DNA of 64,000 nt from Paenibacillus sp. 1001270B_150601_E10 (GCF_015558675.1 NZ_JADMOL010000008.1:1-64000); one strand, 5' to 3'; counted from the first letter of the stretch, positions 17,492 through 26,809 are shown. The notes: generated by a model from the sequence alone, not told the origin. Program-made: numbers and translations.

Positions 17492-17887
17492 CTAAATTGG
17501 ACTCAGCAAATCTTTCACTCTTCGTAAAATAGCTCCAACATTCCCCGTTTCACATACCCGAGCAAATAATCCTTCATTGAATCGGTCGCCGCGGATATAA
17601 CTGGTCATCAGTTTCCTAAGTGTTTCTAGATCAGCACTCATTATCTTATCTTGAATGTCATGCTCTAGATCACGATACTCGTCGTTCTCAGATAGCCATG
17701 CGTGCCAATCAAATAGTAATAAGAACCCCGTGTCGTTTAGCGCGTTGCGAAACTCGCCAACTTCTTTGCTTTCATTAACATATCCATTTTCAATCCTATA
17801 GAACTCCTGATTCGGATCTTGGAAATATTCAAGAAAGCTACTCAAACGATTCAATTCTGCTGTAGTTAAATCTGAATGGTAGGTCAT
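17492..17887 (-). CDS. DUF6508-like protein
   Basis: A 131-residue protein. The pattern FLLLFDWHAWLSEN, a helical middle, LRKLMTSYIRGDRFNEGLFA and VGAILRRVKDLL fits the DUF6508 family as I remember it, in which the T-x-x-x-R-x-x-R-F-x-E-G motif is constant. Function is unknown. I chose the ATG at 17887, which has GAGAGGT seven bases upstream, over an ATG 16 codons earlier. It is only 18 bases from the nuclease-like gene and likely cotranscribed with it. Confidence 0.75.
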   Translation of the reverse strand: MTYHSDLTTAELNRLSSFLEYFQDPNQEFYRIENGYVNESKEVGEFRNALNDTGFLLLFDWHAWLSENDEYRDLEHDIQDKIMSADLETLRKLMTSYIRGDRFNEGLFARVCETGNVGAILRRVKDLLSPI

Positions 17888-17965
17888 CGTTATACCTCTC
17901 AAATATGATAGAGTCTCGTTGTTAATATCCATCACATATTAAATTAGCTAACCGTCATTTCCTTC

Positions 17966-18508
17966 TTAGTTAATAAGGCCTTCGGTTCCTACTCTGTTTA
18001 AAATATCAGCAGCAGTTTGCTCTGGTGTCTGAGCAGTGGAATCCAACCACATGCCAATATGTGGAGTTTCTTGTCTCAGTACATGATCCAGCGCCCCCAC
18101 TGTCCAGATTCCATATCCCTTCTTTGCTCTATCCGCTTCTCGCTTACTTACAGCTGCTGGATCAGGGCATAGCACAACTACATACAAAGGGCGAGTAATC
18201 ATAAATGATAGAAATTCGGTTAACATCGGCCCTACGATAACATCCTGTACAATAACCGTAAATCCCGCTTCATAGTAACGATCTGCTGCATGTGCCGTTA
18301 ATTGATATCTTAGGCGCAGCTGTTCTAGTTCATCATATTCCGCATCTGGTTGAACCTCTTTACGATTATTAACGATCATTTTTCGAAAAATATCCCCGCG
18401 CAAATGCACGGTGTTCTCAAACTGTTCAGCAATCATTTGGGCAATGGTTGATTTGCCACTAGCCATAATGCCCGTAATGATTAGGATACACGGTTGGTGG
18501 ATGGTCAT
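17966..18508 (-). CDS. Small P-loop kinase (AAA_33/CPT-like)
   Basis: A 180-residue P-loop protein with Walker A GIMASGKST at about residues 12-20, a lid-type segment with KREADRAKKGYG, and a late YGIWTVGALDHVLRQETP. This matches the chloramphenicol-phosphotransferase-like or AAA_33 kinases common in Bacillales. Substrate unknown; nucleotides and antibiotics are possible. GAGGG precedes the ATG. Relatives by fold, not by close sequence, lie at 33139, 38928 and 43028. Confidence 0.85.
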   Translation of the reverse strand: MTIHQPCILIITGIMASGKSTIAQMIAEQFENTVHLRGDIFRKMIVNNRKEVQPDAEYDELEQLRLRYQLTAHAADRYYEAGFTVIVQDVIVGPMLTEFLSFMITRPLYVVVLCPDPAAVSKREADRAKKGYGIWTVGALDHVLRQETPHIGMWLDSTAQTPEQTAADILNRVGTEGLIN

Positions 18509-18599
18509 CTTAAACCCTCACTCCCTTCAACATAACGTTGAGTACAACTGAATCTGTGAAATGTGATTTCATTTTCCGATAGGTTAAGTATCTTGTATT

Positions 18600-19307
18600 C
18601 TAAACAATTCTTCTTGCTACAAAGGTTATGCAGTCCGAGGACAGCTTTACGTCACGTCCATCTCGATCAATCACGAACTCCAGTTTCTTAACGAGTCTCG
18701 TCTTGACTTCCCAGCTATCGTATAGGTGATCCAGCAACTCCATTAATTTAGGAGTGGAAATATTCAACTCGAACATAGGATCTAATGCCTCTCCTGTATC
18801 CAGTACTTCTTCTCGGATATTGCTGCTCATCACGATACAATGACTGCCAAATTGTTTTGTGCCATTGATCATCTCGGCAAGCTTCTTGAGTAGTATGTCT
18901 TCAGATCGTACATGCTCTAACGCAGATACGGAAATGATCAGATCATATTCCTTTTCCATTATCGTGAACTTCTCAATATCTGACAACTTCAGCTCCAGAA
19001 GATGTTCAACCTCATACTGCTTGCTATATTCTCTTAAATTTGAGATAGCTGATTCTAATAGATCCACACACACGACTCTGCCATCTCGTTGTTTTAACGA
19101 TTGAGCAATAGGGATGCTGTTCCTGCCTACACCTGATCCCAAATCTAATACGCTCAAGTATTCGCAATCGTTATATTCATCTAACAGATCCATAACGGTC
19201 TTCACAGGCTTATGCAGCCATGATCCTGGTTCGAACAGCAAACTATTCTTATAGCAGTTATCATGATACTTTTTTTCTTCTTCACGTATTTTGGTTATGC
19301 GCTCCAT
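18600..19307 (-). CDS. Class I SAM-dependent methyltransferase
   Basis: A 235-residue methyltransferase. Motif I is VLDLGSGVGRNSIPIAQSL, the acidic end of strand 2 is VVCVDLLESAI, and motif IV-like LIISVSALEHVRSEDILL follows. The sequence around it resembles Methyltransf_11/25 proteins. AGAAGGTG lies before the ATG. Small-molecule methylation is most likely, substrate unknown. The gene is one of two methyltransferases here and has no obvious biosynthetic partner. Confidence 0.87.
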   Translation of the reverse strand: MERITKIREEEKKYHDNCYKNSLLFEPGSWLHKPVKTVMDLLDEYNDCEYLSVLDLGSGVGRNSIPIAQSLKQRDGRVVCVDLLESAISNLREYSKQYEVEHLLELKLSDIEKFTIMEKEYDLIISVSALEHVRSEDILLKKLAEMINGTKQFGSHCIVMSSNIREEVLDTGEALDPMFELNISTPKLMELLDHLYDSWEVKTRLVKKLEFVIDRDGRDVKLSSDCITFVARRIV

Positions 19308-19328
19308 ACTGCACCTTCTAGCCCATGA

Positions 19329-19622
19329 TTATTTGATTTGCTTAAAAGATAATCCTTGTTCCTGCAGCGCATTCCTGAGTTTAGGCATTGATGCCGGACC
19401 CATACCGTGCAAAGCTAAGATTTCTTTTTCACTGTAGCTAGACAACTGCTGTAGTGTCGTAATGCCCTGATGTTCTAAGGCTCTTCTCGCAGGCGCCGAG
19501 AGAAGAGATAAAAATCCGTTACTCGGCTTTCTCTCCTGCTCACAGATCGGACAGGTTGGACAATCGCTCTTTTTAACATATTGATGACCCTTGCTGCAGA
19601 TTTTTAAATTGGAGGCCGACAC
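19329..19622 (-). CDS. Stand-alone RNA polymerase alpha-CTD-like protein with Cys-rich N terminus
   Basis: A 97-residue protein. The C-terminal 50 residues (APARRALEHQGITTLQQL, ILALHGMGPASMPKLRNAL) are the helix-hairpin-helix fold of the RNA polymerase alpha C-terminal domain. The N-terminal part has C-S-K-G-H, then DCPTCPIC, a probable zinc-binding ribbon. Such small proteins are found in Bacillales and are of unknown role; DNA or protein binding is plausible. I prefer the GTG at 19622, six bases after AGGAGAGTG, over the GTG three codons earlier that overlaps the ribosome binding site. Confidence 0.85.
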   Translation of the reverse strand: MSASNLKICSKGHQYVKKSDCPTCPICEQERKPSNGFLSLLSAPARRALEHQGITTLQQLSSYSEKEILALHGMGPASMPKLRNALQEQGLSFKQIK

Positions 19623-19836
19623 GTTATTCACTCTCCTATATTATTAGGATGATTTGAGGGCGAGGGAGAATTTTATTTAACGTTTCAGTTAAACTTGAAC
19701 ATTCTCCATCCATACTACACTTTTTAAAATGATAATCAATTGCAATGATCTATCCTAGTTTGTCAATCAAATTGTATTGATTCGTTTCTCTTCTGTGGCT
19801 TCAAGCATTGAGAATATTAATTAACACTCTCTAGCA

Positions 19837-20511
19837 TCATATGGATCTTGCCAAGCGAAACCCGAGGTCATCAATACGGAAAGTCGGATGGCTCCGCCGG
19901 CGGCAGCTAGCACCGCATCCTCTAGCTTCTTCTGCCCAGCTTCCACCTCTGAAAATGCGATAGGAACCGTAAACCTGTTCATCATATAGATCCCAGCACC
20001 ACTCCCAGACGTTTCCTAACATATCATGCAGCCCCCAAGCGTTTGGCTCCTTTTCACCGACAACGTGAACCTTGCCTTCGGAATTGGCATCATACCAAGC
20101 AATCCGATCTAGTTCACCGTATCTGTAGCCATTCGATCCAGCTTTGCATGCATATTGCCACTCAGCTTCTGTAGGCAACCGGTATCCGTTCGCCTCCCAA
20201 ACACAGGTTACTTGTTCGTCGTTGATGGTATAGCAGGCAGTTAGCCCCATTTTCAACGATAGTTTATTGCAAAATAGTATGGCGTCATGCCATGACACAT
20301 TTACAATAGGCTTTTGATTACCAGAAAAAGATGCAGCAGAATCCTGGTCTACAAATTCGTATAATTCCATCGTTACAGGGTACGTTCCAAGGAGAAATGG
20401 CTTTATCTCGACATTCCATCTCGTATTCTTCCGGTCATCTCTTAATTCAACATTTCCTTCAGGGATTTTTACCATTTGAATATCAAAGAAAGGGTACAGC
20501 TCATCTGGCAT
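19837..20511 (-). CDS. SUMF1/formylglycine-generating enzyme-like protein
   Basis: A 224-residue protein with the FGE-sulfatase fold: YPVTMELYEFV, PIVNVSWHDAILFCNKL, YRLPTEAEWQYACKAG, NAWGLHDMLGNVWEW and the end FRGGSWAEEARGCGASCRRR then LGFRLARS. Bacterial members include sulfatase-activating enzymes, nonheme iron oxygenases and ergothioneine-type proteins. No sulfatase gene lies here, and the copper-site cysteines cannot be assigned with confidence, so a formylglycine role is not established. GGAGG precedes the ATG. Confidence 0.85.
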   Translation of the reverse strand: MPDELYPFFDIQMVKIPEGNVELRDDRKNTRWNVEIKPFLLGTYPVTMELYEFVDQDSAASFSGNQKPIVNVSWHDAILFCNKLSLKMGLTACYTINDEQVTCVWEANGYRLPTEAEWQYACKAGSNGYRYGELDRIAWYDANSEGKVHVVGEKEPNAWGLHDMLGNVWEWCWDLYDEQVYGSYRIFRGGSWAEEARGCGASCRRRSHPTFRIDDLGFRLARSI

Positions 20512-20566
20512 TACTCGTCCTCCTCGGTTCGTGTTTATCGGATCAGCATTACCGTCAGTTTAAGGT

Positions 20567-21031
20567 CTAAGTCCTTAAGATCGTTCCCTTACTCAGCTTT
20601 AAATCCATAAACACCGGCTTCTGTACCTGATTAATATCTTCTATCTGTATCTCCTCCAACGACTTAAAGACAAGCTGAAGCGATTCATTATGTTCATCCT
20701 TATAAAGAAGAGTACTGCCATCTCCAGATCTTTTCCCTTTCAGCTCCGCTTCCACGTTAAATAAGAACATCACAAATACAACCTGATTTCCATCTGGATA
20801 CGTATACTCCATTCTTGGACCTGAATAGATGGTATCCAACGCGTACTGTATAACTTCAAGCCCTGTTTCTTCCCTTACTTCACGTATCATTGTTTCTTCA
20901 ATGGTTTCACCTGCAACCATTCCTCCGCCCGGCAGCCCCCAGTCACCATAATCAGAGCGTTTCTGCAGCAGAATTCTCCCCAACTCATCACGGATAATGG
21001 CTCCACCTGTTACAATAATTCGTCTGGACAT
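20567..21031 (-). CDS. Nudix hydrolase
   Basis: A 154-residue Nudix protein. The full box is present: GGMVAGE, seven residues, then REVREETGLEV, following WGLPGG. This subtype (ADP-ribose pyrophosphatase-like) hydrolyses nucleoside diphosphates linked to other groups. The start follows GGAGGG. It is 55 bases upstream of the FGE-like gene on the same strand. Substrate not predictable. Confidence 0.9.
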   Translation of the reverse strand: MSRRIIVTGGAIIRDELGRILLQKRSDYGDWGLPGGGMVAGETIEETMIREVREETGLEVIQYALDTIYSGPRMEYTYPDGNQVVFVMFLFNVEAELKGKRSGDGSTLLYKDEHNESLQLVFKSLEEIQIEDINQVQKPVFMDLKLSKGTILRT

Positions 21032-21066
21032 GACTTTAATCCCTCCTACTTTACAGGCCTTACTTT

Positions 21067-21524
21067 TTATTCAAAGTCCACTTGCTTATCCAGCACCAGC
21101 TCTTCTATTTCGTGTTCCTTAGATTGGGCTTTAAATGAATTTCCGAAGCTCTCTCTTCTTGTAGCAGTTTTATTTCAATAATCACGATACTGGCATATTC
21201 ATGCTGCATTGCATGAGTAAGAACATATTAACAAGAATCAACCGTTGATTTTTTCATGATGGGTACTACATTTAGAAGCTGACCCCGCTTATTTGGAAAT
21301 GAGGGACGACTAGAACTTTGTAGTTGATGTAATAACGAGCCGAGCTCAGTTTCATCAACCCCATATACCTGAGCCCATGCTTTGATTTGTTCATAAGACG
21401 GAGTAGAACGTTTCCCTTTCGTAAGGGATTGCCTAGCTGCTATCAGGCTAATCAATTGCTCATCAATTTCTTTAACGGATTCACTGTAGTCATTCGGAAT
21501 CCTTCTCACTTCACTCCAGCTCAT
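21067..21524 (-). pseudogene. Chorismate-mutase-like domain protein, broken by a stop and a frameshift
   Basis: The open part (from ATG 21524, six bases after GGAGGG) reads SVKEIDEQLISLIAARQSL, the helix of a chorismate-mutase-like fold, and ends at VDSC with TAA at 21228. In the same frame it continues as YVLTHAMQHEYASIVIIEIK, and near 21145-21165 the frame shifts, after which SFGNSFKAQSKEHEIEELVL and a final stop at 21067 follow. Together this gives one protein of about 152 residues. A GAA to TAA change would explain the stop. Function of the intact family is unknown to me. Confidence 0.7.
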
Positions 21525-21627
21525 ACGTTTTCCCTCCATGGTGTTTGATGTATAGTCCTCAAGCTTGCTTGTAGTGCAACCATATTATCTTATGCAGCTT
21601 ACAAATTGTCACCATGTATCGATTTCA

Positions 21628-22236
21628 CTACAGATGGTAGGTATGATTGCTCTCAGTCATTTCCCATCTATTCCATCTCTTCTCAACGGTATGCACGCTT
21701 GTATGATCAATTGGATAGAATGATGATTGATTCGTCCACTCTTTGCCAGATAGAGCATAATACAGCACATTGATAACCCCGCCATGCGTAATTAATAATA
21801 CATTCGACTGCACCTTTTGATTTTCAAGTTGATGACACAAATGATCAAATGCTTGTTTGATTCTTGTATAAAATGTGTTGGCGTTTCACCACCTGGAAAC
21901 GGAGTGTCCATCTGCAGCGTGTTAAAGTAAACACCAGGAAACCGTTCTTCTGCTACTTTATTTGGCATGCCTGCTAATATTCCGTTATTCATTTCTCTCC
22001 ACTCATCCGAATATATCGCCTTTACCTGAAGGGATTGTTCAATCTCCTTGGCTGTTTCTGCTGCACGGGTCAAATTACTGCTTAATAACGTTTGGATGTG
22101 ATAGTCCTCAGCATGTTGTACCAGATATGCTGCTAGCTTCTTAGATTGAACCACCCCTTGCTTAACTAGTCCTCGATTGCTCCAGCCTCCTCGATAACCC
22201 TCTTCATCCATCCCATGCCGTACTAAAAATTTTCAT
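21628..22236 (-). pseudogene. Histidine phosphatase gene with two homopolymer frameshifts
   Basis: The ATG at 22236 begins MKIF, but LVRHGMDEEGYRGGW, which holds the catalytic RHG, is one frame off across a run of five T (22225-22229). The middle is open to GGETPTHF, and at the run of four T at 21870-21873 the frame changes again, so that RIKQAFDHLCHQL and LLITHGGVINVLYYAL with the second catalytic His continue. One base in each run restores a normal 200-residue phosphoglycerate-mutase-like protein. Both breaks in T-runs fit slippage or sequencing error equally well. Confidence 0.85.
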
Positions 22237-22359
22237 TCGTTTGTTCCCACCCTAGTATGTATTTGATACAAACATATAACATGTATTCATGTTACGAAGT
22301 CACTATTTAACATGCTATGATGTATTCGCTCGAGGAAACCAGCCATATCTTATTGCGTG

Positions 22360-22781
22360 CTACCGATTCTTGCTTCTCAAAATAAAATACAACAGGTTAT
22401 CCTTAAGCTCATTCTCTTGATGAAATCCCATCTTCTGAAGCAATCGCTGAGATTGCAGATTATCAACTTCCGTCGTAGCTTCAATATAATCCAGTTTCAT
22501 GTCATCAAATCCAAGCCGTATCATTTCTGTCAAAGCTTCTTGCATCAATCCTCTTCCCCAGAAGGTTGGAGCTAAATCAAAACCAATCAATCCATATCTG
22601 CAACCAGCATCATTCATATGAAATGCAATGATTTCTATTGTTTCGCTTACATCCTTACACACCTCAATATCCATAAACCTTATCACTTCTGGTTGTGAAA
22701 ATGCGTAAAAATCGCATCTGCATCATCTAATGAGAGCTCTCTCATAAACATTCTCTCGGTTTCAATTTCCGGATAATACAC
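22360..22781 (-). pseudogene. GNAT acetyltransferase, frameshifted and internally shortened
   Basis: From a GTG at 22781 the frame reads VYYPEIETERMFMREL and DDADAIFTHF, then shifts at a run of four T (22698-22701, five expected) into the frame that gives QPEVIRFMDIEVCKDV and the rest. In that frame, AGCRYGLIGFDLAPTFWGRG joins what are normally separated by about 25 residues (the strands before motif A), so an in-frame deletion is also likely. The end, LLQKMGFHQENELKDNLLYF, is normal for this RimJ-like GNAT subtype. Confidence 0.8.
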
Positions 22782-22885
22782 TTGAAGTTACCACCTATCT
22801 TCATTATTTAACGATCATCTGCGTTCAGGCTACTATTTTGACTAGCAGCTTCTACAGCACTTGTCATTTTTCATCGTATTCACAA

Positions 22886-23431
22886 TCAATCCCATCCTGA
22901 TTGCACATCTCCATTTTGATAGATCCGTCTGACAGCAGGATCAGCATGAATGGGAGGATCAGAAAAACAAAACCATATTCGTCCTTTTGATGTAGGAACG
23001 ATCGCAGCTGCTCTTGCTTTTTGATCCTTATATTCAATCTGAAGGGTCTCAATATCATTATCGTTTAGTACTCCGAACGTTAACGATACAAGCTCGCTAT
23101 CATTTCGAACACGTCCTGTAAGGAGGTTCGCAAATGATCTTGTTAGAATACACGGTGACTCATTAAATTGCTTGCTACCCGTACCATAGATCCACTCATA
23201 TGAAGAGCCTGTTTCCCTAACTAACCCAACTGAAAGCAGATCATCCTTTCCAAAAAAGACAATATTAAATCCTTTTTCTTTCGTGATATAGAAAACCTCA
23301 TCAAAGGTTATATTTTTCATCTGCATGGCTTCCTCTATCGTTTTAGAAGCATGGGAATTGTTTTGCTGAAAAATGATGATACTTCCTATCATAGCAACAA
23401 TGAAGATACAAATAACGTATATGCCTGTCAT
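22886..23431 (-). CDS. Hypothetical protein with N-terminal membrane anchor
   Basis: About 181 residues. A membrane segment (IYVICIFIVAMIGSIIIF) at the N terminus is followed by an extracytoplasmic domain with strand-rich sequence (FDEVFYITKEKGFNIVFFG, SYEWIYGTGSKQF, GRIWFCFSDPPIHADP). No lipobox. Start is uncertain: the strong GGAGGG site is about 16 bases before the ATG at 23431, so a CTG or the TTG at 23455 could be used instead. I do not recognise a family. Confidence 0.6.
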   Translation of the reverse strand: MTGIYVICIFIVAMIGSIIIFQQNNSHASKTIEEAMQMKNITFDEVFYITKEKGFNIVFFGKDDLLSVGLVRETGSSYEWIYGTGSKQFNESPCILTRSFANLLTGRVRNDSELVSLTFGVLNDNDIETLQIEYKDQKARAAAIVPTSKGRIWFCFSDPPIHADPAVRRIYQNGDVQSGWD

Positions 23432-23517
23432 GCTCTTCAGCTCACTTCCCTCCAATCATTATAAATTTCTGCTTACAATTTTATCAGCAACAGAAGACCT
23501 ATTCCTTAAAAAGGAAA

Positions 23518-23553
23518 CGGCCTAAGTCCTTCGAAAATCAAGGACATAGGCCG
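23518..23553 (-). terminator. Terminator after mqo
   Basis: On the minus strand CGGCCTATGTCCTT pairs with AAGGACTTAGGCCG (one mismatch) around an eight-base loop and is followed by TTTCCTTTTT. It begins 15 bases after the mqo stop codon. Confidence 0.85.
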
Positions 23554-23567
23554 CTATTCTTGAAGTG

Positions 23568-25067
23568 TTACATGACAGGTTGCAGCTCGCTGTGTAGACC
23601 AAGCGTCCGCGCTGTTGAATGATGAATGTCATCAATAAGTTCTGGATGATCTAGAAGCGATACACCATATGAAGGAATCATGATCTTTATTTTTGGCTCC
23701 CATGCTTCTAAATGCTGAGGGAAGCATTTCTTTATGACTTCAAGCATAACGTGAACAGCGGTTGAGGCTCCTGGCGAAGCACCAAGCAACGCCGCTATTG
23801 AGCCATCAGCTGCGCTGATCACTTCCGTACCAAATTGAAGGGTTCCCCTCCCATCCGCGGTATCTTTTATGACTTGTACGCGTTGGCCAGCTACAACCAA
23901 ATCCCAATCCTCGCTTTTCGCGTCTGGAACGAAATCCCGCAAATCTTCCATCCGTTTTTCTTTCGAAAGCATCACTTGCTGAATCAGGTATTTGGTTAGT
24001 GGAATGTTCTTGGCGCCTGCTGCCAACATCGTCACAAGGTTATGCGGTTTTACTGAGGTGATCAAGTCAAACATTGAACCTGTTTTCAAAAATTTCGGTG
24101 AGAATCCAGCAAATGGTCCAAAGAGAAGCGATTTTTTATTATCAATATATCTGGTATCGAGATGCGGTACTGACATCGGCGGTGCACCGACAGGAGCTTT
24201 GCCATATACCTTTGCATGATGTTGTTCGACAATATCTGGATTCGTACATACCATAAAGAGTCCGCTAACTGGAAAGCCCCCAATCCTTTTACCCTCAGGG
24301 ATGCCTGATTTTTGAAGCAAATGCAGACTTCCGCCGCCGCCGCCAATAAACACAAACTTAGCGTTATGTCGTTCGACCGCACCGTTTGTTGTATTGCGCA
24401 CTTTTAGCTCCCATGAACCATCACCAGTACGTTTGATGTCATCAACACTATGCTTGTAATGAATATCGACACCTTTGTTCTCTAAGTGGCTTAGCAGCAA
24501 TCGCGTTAAAGCACCAAAGTTAACATCTGTTCCAGAGTCAATTTTGGTTGCGGCAATCGGCTCATTCGAAGTTCTGCCGTTCATAATTAAAGGAATCCAT
24601 TCCTTTAATTTTGCAGGATCATCCGAGAATTCCATGCCCTTGAACAAAAGATTAGTTGATAGCGCTTTAAAACGTTTATTTAAGAACTCCACGTTCTTTT
24701 CCCCTTGCACGAGACTCATATGCGGCAATGGCATAATAAATTCATGCGGATTGCGAATCAAGTTGCTGCTTACAAGATAAGACCAGAACTGCTTTGACAC
24801 TTGAAACTGCTCATTAATTTTTATCGCCTTGCTAATATCTATGGAACCGTCCGATTTCTCAACGGTGTAGTTAAGCTCACACAGTGCAGCATGCCCTGTT
24901 CCTGCATTATTCCATTCGTTAGAGCTTTCCTCTCCTGCGCTTGGGAGCTTCTCAAATACTGTAATTTCCCAGTCTGGTGCTAATTCTTTTAACAAGGTTC
25001 CTAAAGTCGCACTCATGATCCCGGCACCAATTAAAATTACGTCTGTTTTGGTTTGTCTGTCACTCAT
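23568..25067 (-). CDS. mqo: Malate:quinone oxidoreductase
   Basis: A 499-residue FAD enzyme that oxidises malate to oxaloacetate and gives electrons to quinone, a membrane-associated alternative to malate dehydrogenase. The N-terminal dinucleotide-binding loop is [30 protein letters not shown] is the characteristic early motif, and [20 protein letters not shown] and [14 protein letters not shown] near the end are family signatures. Length is full. AAGGA precedes the ATG. A candidate promoter lies about 100 bases upstream and a terminator directly follows, so it is a single-gene unit. Confidence 0.97.
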   Translation of the reverse strand: MSDRQTKTDVILIGAGIMSATLGTLLKELAPDWEITVFEKLPSAGEESSNEWNNAGTGHAALCELNYTVEKSDGSIDISKAIKINEQFQVSKQFWSYLVSSNLIRNPHEFIMPLPHMSLVQGEKNVEFLNKRFKALSTNLLFKGMEFSDDPAKLKEWIPLIMNGRTSNEPIAATKIDSGTDVNFGALTRLLLSHLENKGVDIHYKHSVDDIKRTGDGSWELKVRNTTNGAVERHNAKFVFIGGGGGSLHLLQKSGIPEGKRIGGFPVSGLFMVCTNPDIVEQHHAKVYGKAPVGAPPMSVPHLDTRYIDNKKSLLFGPFAGFSPKFLKTGSMFDLITSVKPHNLVTMLAAGAKNIPLTKYLIQQVMLSKEKRMEDLRDFVPDAKSEDWDLVVAGQRVQVIKDTADGRGTLQFGTEVISAADGSIAALLGASPGASTAVHVMLEVIKKCFPQHLEAWEPKIKIMIPSYGVSLLDHPELIDDIHHSTARTLGLHSELQPVM

Positions 25068-25165
25068 GTTAACCGTCCTTACATGCTAATTTTTAGGTGT
25101 GACTGCCTTCACGGGCTCTCACGATACTTATAGATTATGATCAAGTGATATATGATGTTAATCCA

Positions 25166-25195
25166 AAAATATTCTGCAACTGACCGCATTGTCAA
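25166..25195 (-). promoter_or_regulatory. Candidate sigma-A promoter of mqo
   Basis: On the minus strand TTGACA is followed after 18 bases by TATTTT. The -35 box is perfect and the -10 box weak. It would give an untranslated leader of about 90 bases. Confidence 0.4.
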
Positions 25196-25232
25196 AATGC
25201 GAGAAATTGTCCAAAGAGCCCTAGGAACACAC

Positions 25233-25283
25233 AAAAACCAAGCCTTTAACCAGCACCTGCAAGAGTCGATGGCCTTGGCTTTT
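25233..25283 (-). terminator. Terminator-like hairpin in the mqo upstream region
   Basis: On the minus strand AAGCCAAGGCC and GGCTTGGTTTTT form a stem with one bulge, followed by T-rich sequence. No intact gene ends just before it, so it appears left over from a lost gene. Confidence 0.5.
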
Positions 25284-25620
25284 ACGTTTCCATTAAATAG
25301 CCGTCCCTCAAGTTCAGTTCTTAAGTAGCGCTGATACTGCTTGTTACTGAATATAAAAGATGTCCCACATAAATAGTGGTGTCACCCGTTCTGATTAGCA
25401 ACCATCCCCAAGAAGCTTACTTACCAATGACTGAAGCAAACTTTACAGCAAGAATCATCCTGAGAGCAAATAGGAAAAGGCCTCAGGGGGGAAAGGAATG
25501 TCTAATTCGATAATATAGACCCCCCTTATGTAAACGTTAGATTGATAGATTCAAACACAATTGAATCCTCAATTCGCTGTTGGATCATAGGATGTCTCGT
25601 TCTATTTGAGGATTACTATT

Positions 25621-25649
25621 ATCATAACACAAAAATATCCAATTGTTAG
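25621..25649 (-). promoter_or_regulatory. Candidate promoter without a gene
   Basis: Minus strand CTAACA, 17 bases, TATGAT. Downstream lie an AATCCTCAA/TTGAGGATT stem (25564-25614), a 20-codon open frame and an AAGGGGGG site, but no gene. Inference only. Confidence 0.35.
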
Positions 25650-25747
25650 TATTATTTTTGAACATCCTTGATAAGAACCATTATTAATAAACCGATTAGG
25701 CAGTGCCCTCATCTTTTAATCAACTCAAATCATAAAATCAAGTTCTT

Positions 25748-26098
25748 TTACAAATGGGAAAGAATATTAATCAGCTTTCCAAATGGATCTCTGACATAAA
25801 AGCGTCGAACCCCCCACGGCTCTTCGGTGAGTTCATATTCAATCTGATAACCCGCACGCTTCATCTCTTCATATGCAGCATCTACATCGTCCACTTCGAT
25901 GGATACATCCGGTGTTGGGGTGTTAGAACCTCCATGTGAAGCAAAGCTAAGCTGATAATTGGATTCCTCCAGTGAACCGTAAGTCTTAATCCAGCCGTGA
26001 TCCATAAGCACATCAAGACCAAGTATATCTCCATAAAAATAACTTGCTTTACTCGGATCATCTGCATATATATTTGTCACAATCCTCTTAATCTTCAT
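25748..26098 (-). CDS. VOC family (glyoxalase-like) protein
   Basis: A 116-residue VOC protein: KIKRIVTNIYADDPSKASYF, YGDILGLDVLMDHGWI, VSIEVDDVDAAYEEMKRAGY and EPWGVRRFYVRDPFGKLINI follow the family pattern, with the Glu-Trp-Gly and the DPFG metal-site region typical of the bleomycin-resistance-like subgroup. GGAGAG lies before the ATG. Complete and of usual length. Ligand unknown. Confidence 0.9.
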   Translation of the reverse strand: MKIKRIVTNIYADDPSKASYFYGDILGLDVLMDHGWIKTYGSLEESNYQLSFASHGGSNTPTPDVSIEVDDVDAAYEEMKRAGYQIEYELTEEPWGVRRFYVRDPFGKLINILSHL

Positions 26099-26202
26099 TA
26101 TATCTCTCCTCTCTTCTCCACTTAATGAAAAAGGCCTTGAAACCTAGTAATCTTACTTAGTCTCAAAGCACTTCCTTCAGCTACGAGTAATTCATGATAC
26201 AT

Positions 26203-26679
26203 TCAATACTCTTCATTTCTTCTAAGCGATTGATATAATCTTTCGAACAGGTTTATCTGATCAATCATCCAATATCTTTCCTCAAGCGGTACAAGCTCAT
26301 AAAAATCTAGGTATTTCCCGATCCAGCCTTCTGGCACATAATCTTCGAAGGACATCGGTTCAGGATATAAGGAATAGAACTCCTTTTTATCAAAATCAAC
26401 ATAAATAGTCGGTAAAAATTCAAGTACCTCGTCGTACGTCTGGAATGCTTCCTTAAGCTCAACCAACATCCTGGTAAGCTCTTGAGTCGATACTTTATAT
26501 TCATCGATCTTATGTATAAAGTCTTCAGCAGTATTCTGATCTAGAACTTTAATGCCAAAGCGATCTTCCATTTCCACGTTTAAAAACCAATACTCTCTTT
26601 CCGTTATAAACCAAGTCCAGATGTTCTGAAATACTACACCTACAATCAGGTTTTGAGCATATTCAGGCATTAGCCTCAC
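26203..26679 (-). CDS. Hypothetical acidic protein (possible immunity-type protein)
   Basis: A 158-residue acidic protein that I do not recognise. It is helix-rich with several aromatic clusters (VVFQNIWTWFITEREYWFL, PEGWIGKYLDFYELVP, ERYWMIDQINLFERLYQSL). The start is the GTG at 26679, seven bases after GAAGGAGG; the open frame extends further up but without a ribosome binding site. It sits among orphan genes of immunity-like families, which is only circumstantial. Confidence 0.6.
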   Translation of the reverse strand: MRLMPEYAQNLIVGVVFQNIWTWFITEREYWFLNVEMEDRFGIKVLDQNTAEDFIHKIDEYKVSTQELTRMLVELKEAFQTYDEVLEFLPTIYVDFDKKEFYSLYPEPMSFEDYVPEGWIGKYLDFYELVPLEERYWMIDQINLFERLYQSLRRNEEY

Positions 26680-26809
26680 TCTAATCCCTCCTTCTGTAGT
26701 CACGATTCCAATGTACTTGTTCAAACGAACATGATTTGCAGCTTAAATGATTATAAAATGCGCTGCCCGTTCTTTCTCCGCTGCAGGTCACGCACTTCTT
26801 TCCAAGATA

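Larger units (their letters stand above)
25068..25747. other. Gene-free stretch with regulatory-looking remnants
   Basis: About 680 bases without a supported gene. It holds a candidate mqo promoter (25166-25195), a terminator-like hairpin oriented with the minus strand (25233-25283), and, further up, a promoter-like pair (25621-25649), a long-looped nine-base stem (25564-25614) and an isolated AAGGGGGG site near 25520. These look like leader and ends of a gene that is gone, but I cannot name it. Confidence 0.45.

Noticed and set aside
25480-25530. GGGGGG and CCCCCC runs about 30 bases apart that could pair as a hairpin
   Set aside because: The loop is long and the minus-strand run is better explained as a ribosome binding site-like AAGGGGGG; no transcription terminator features follow.
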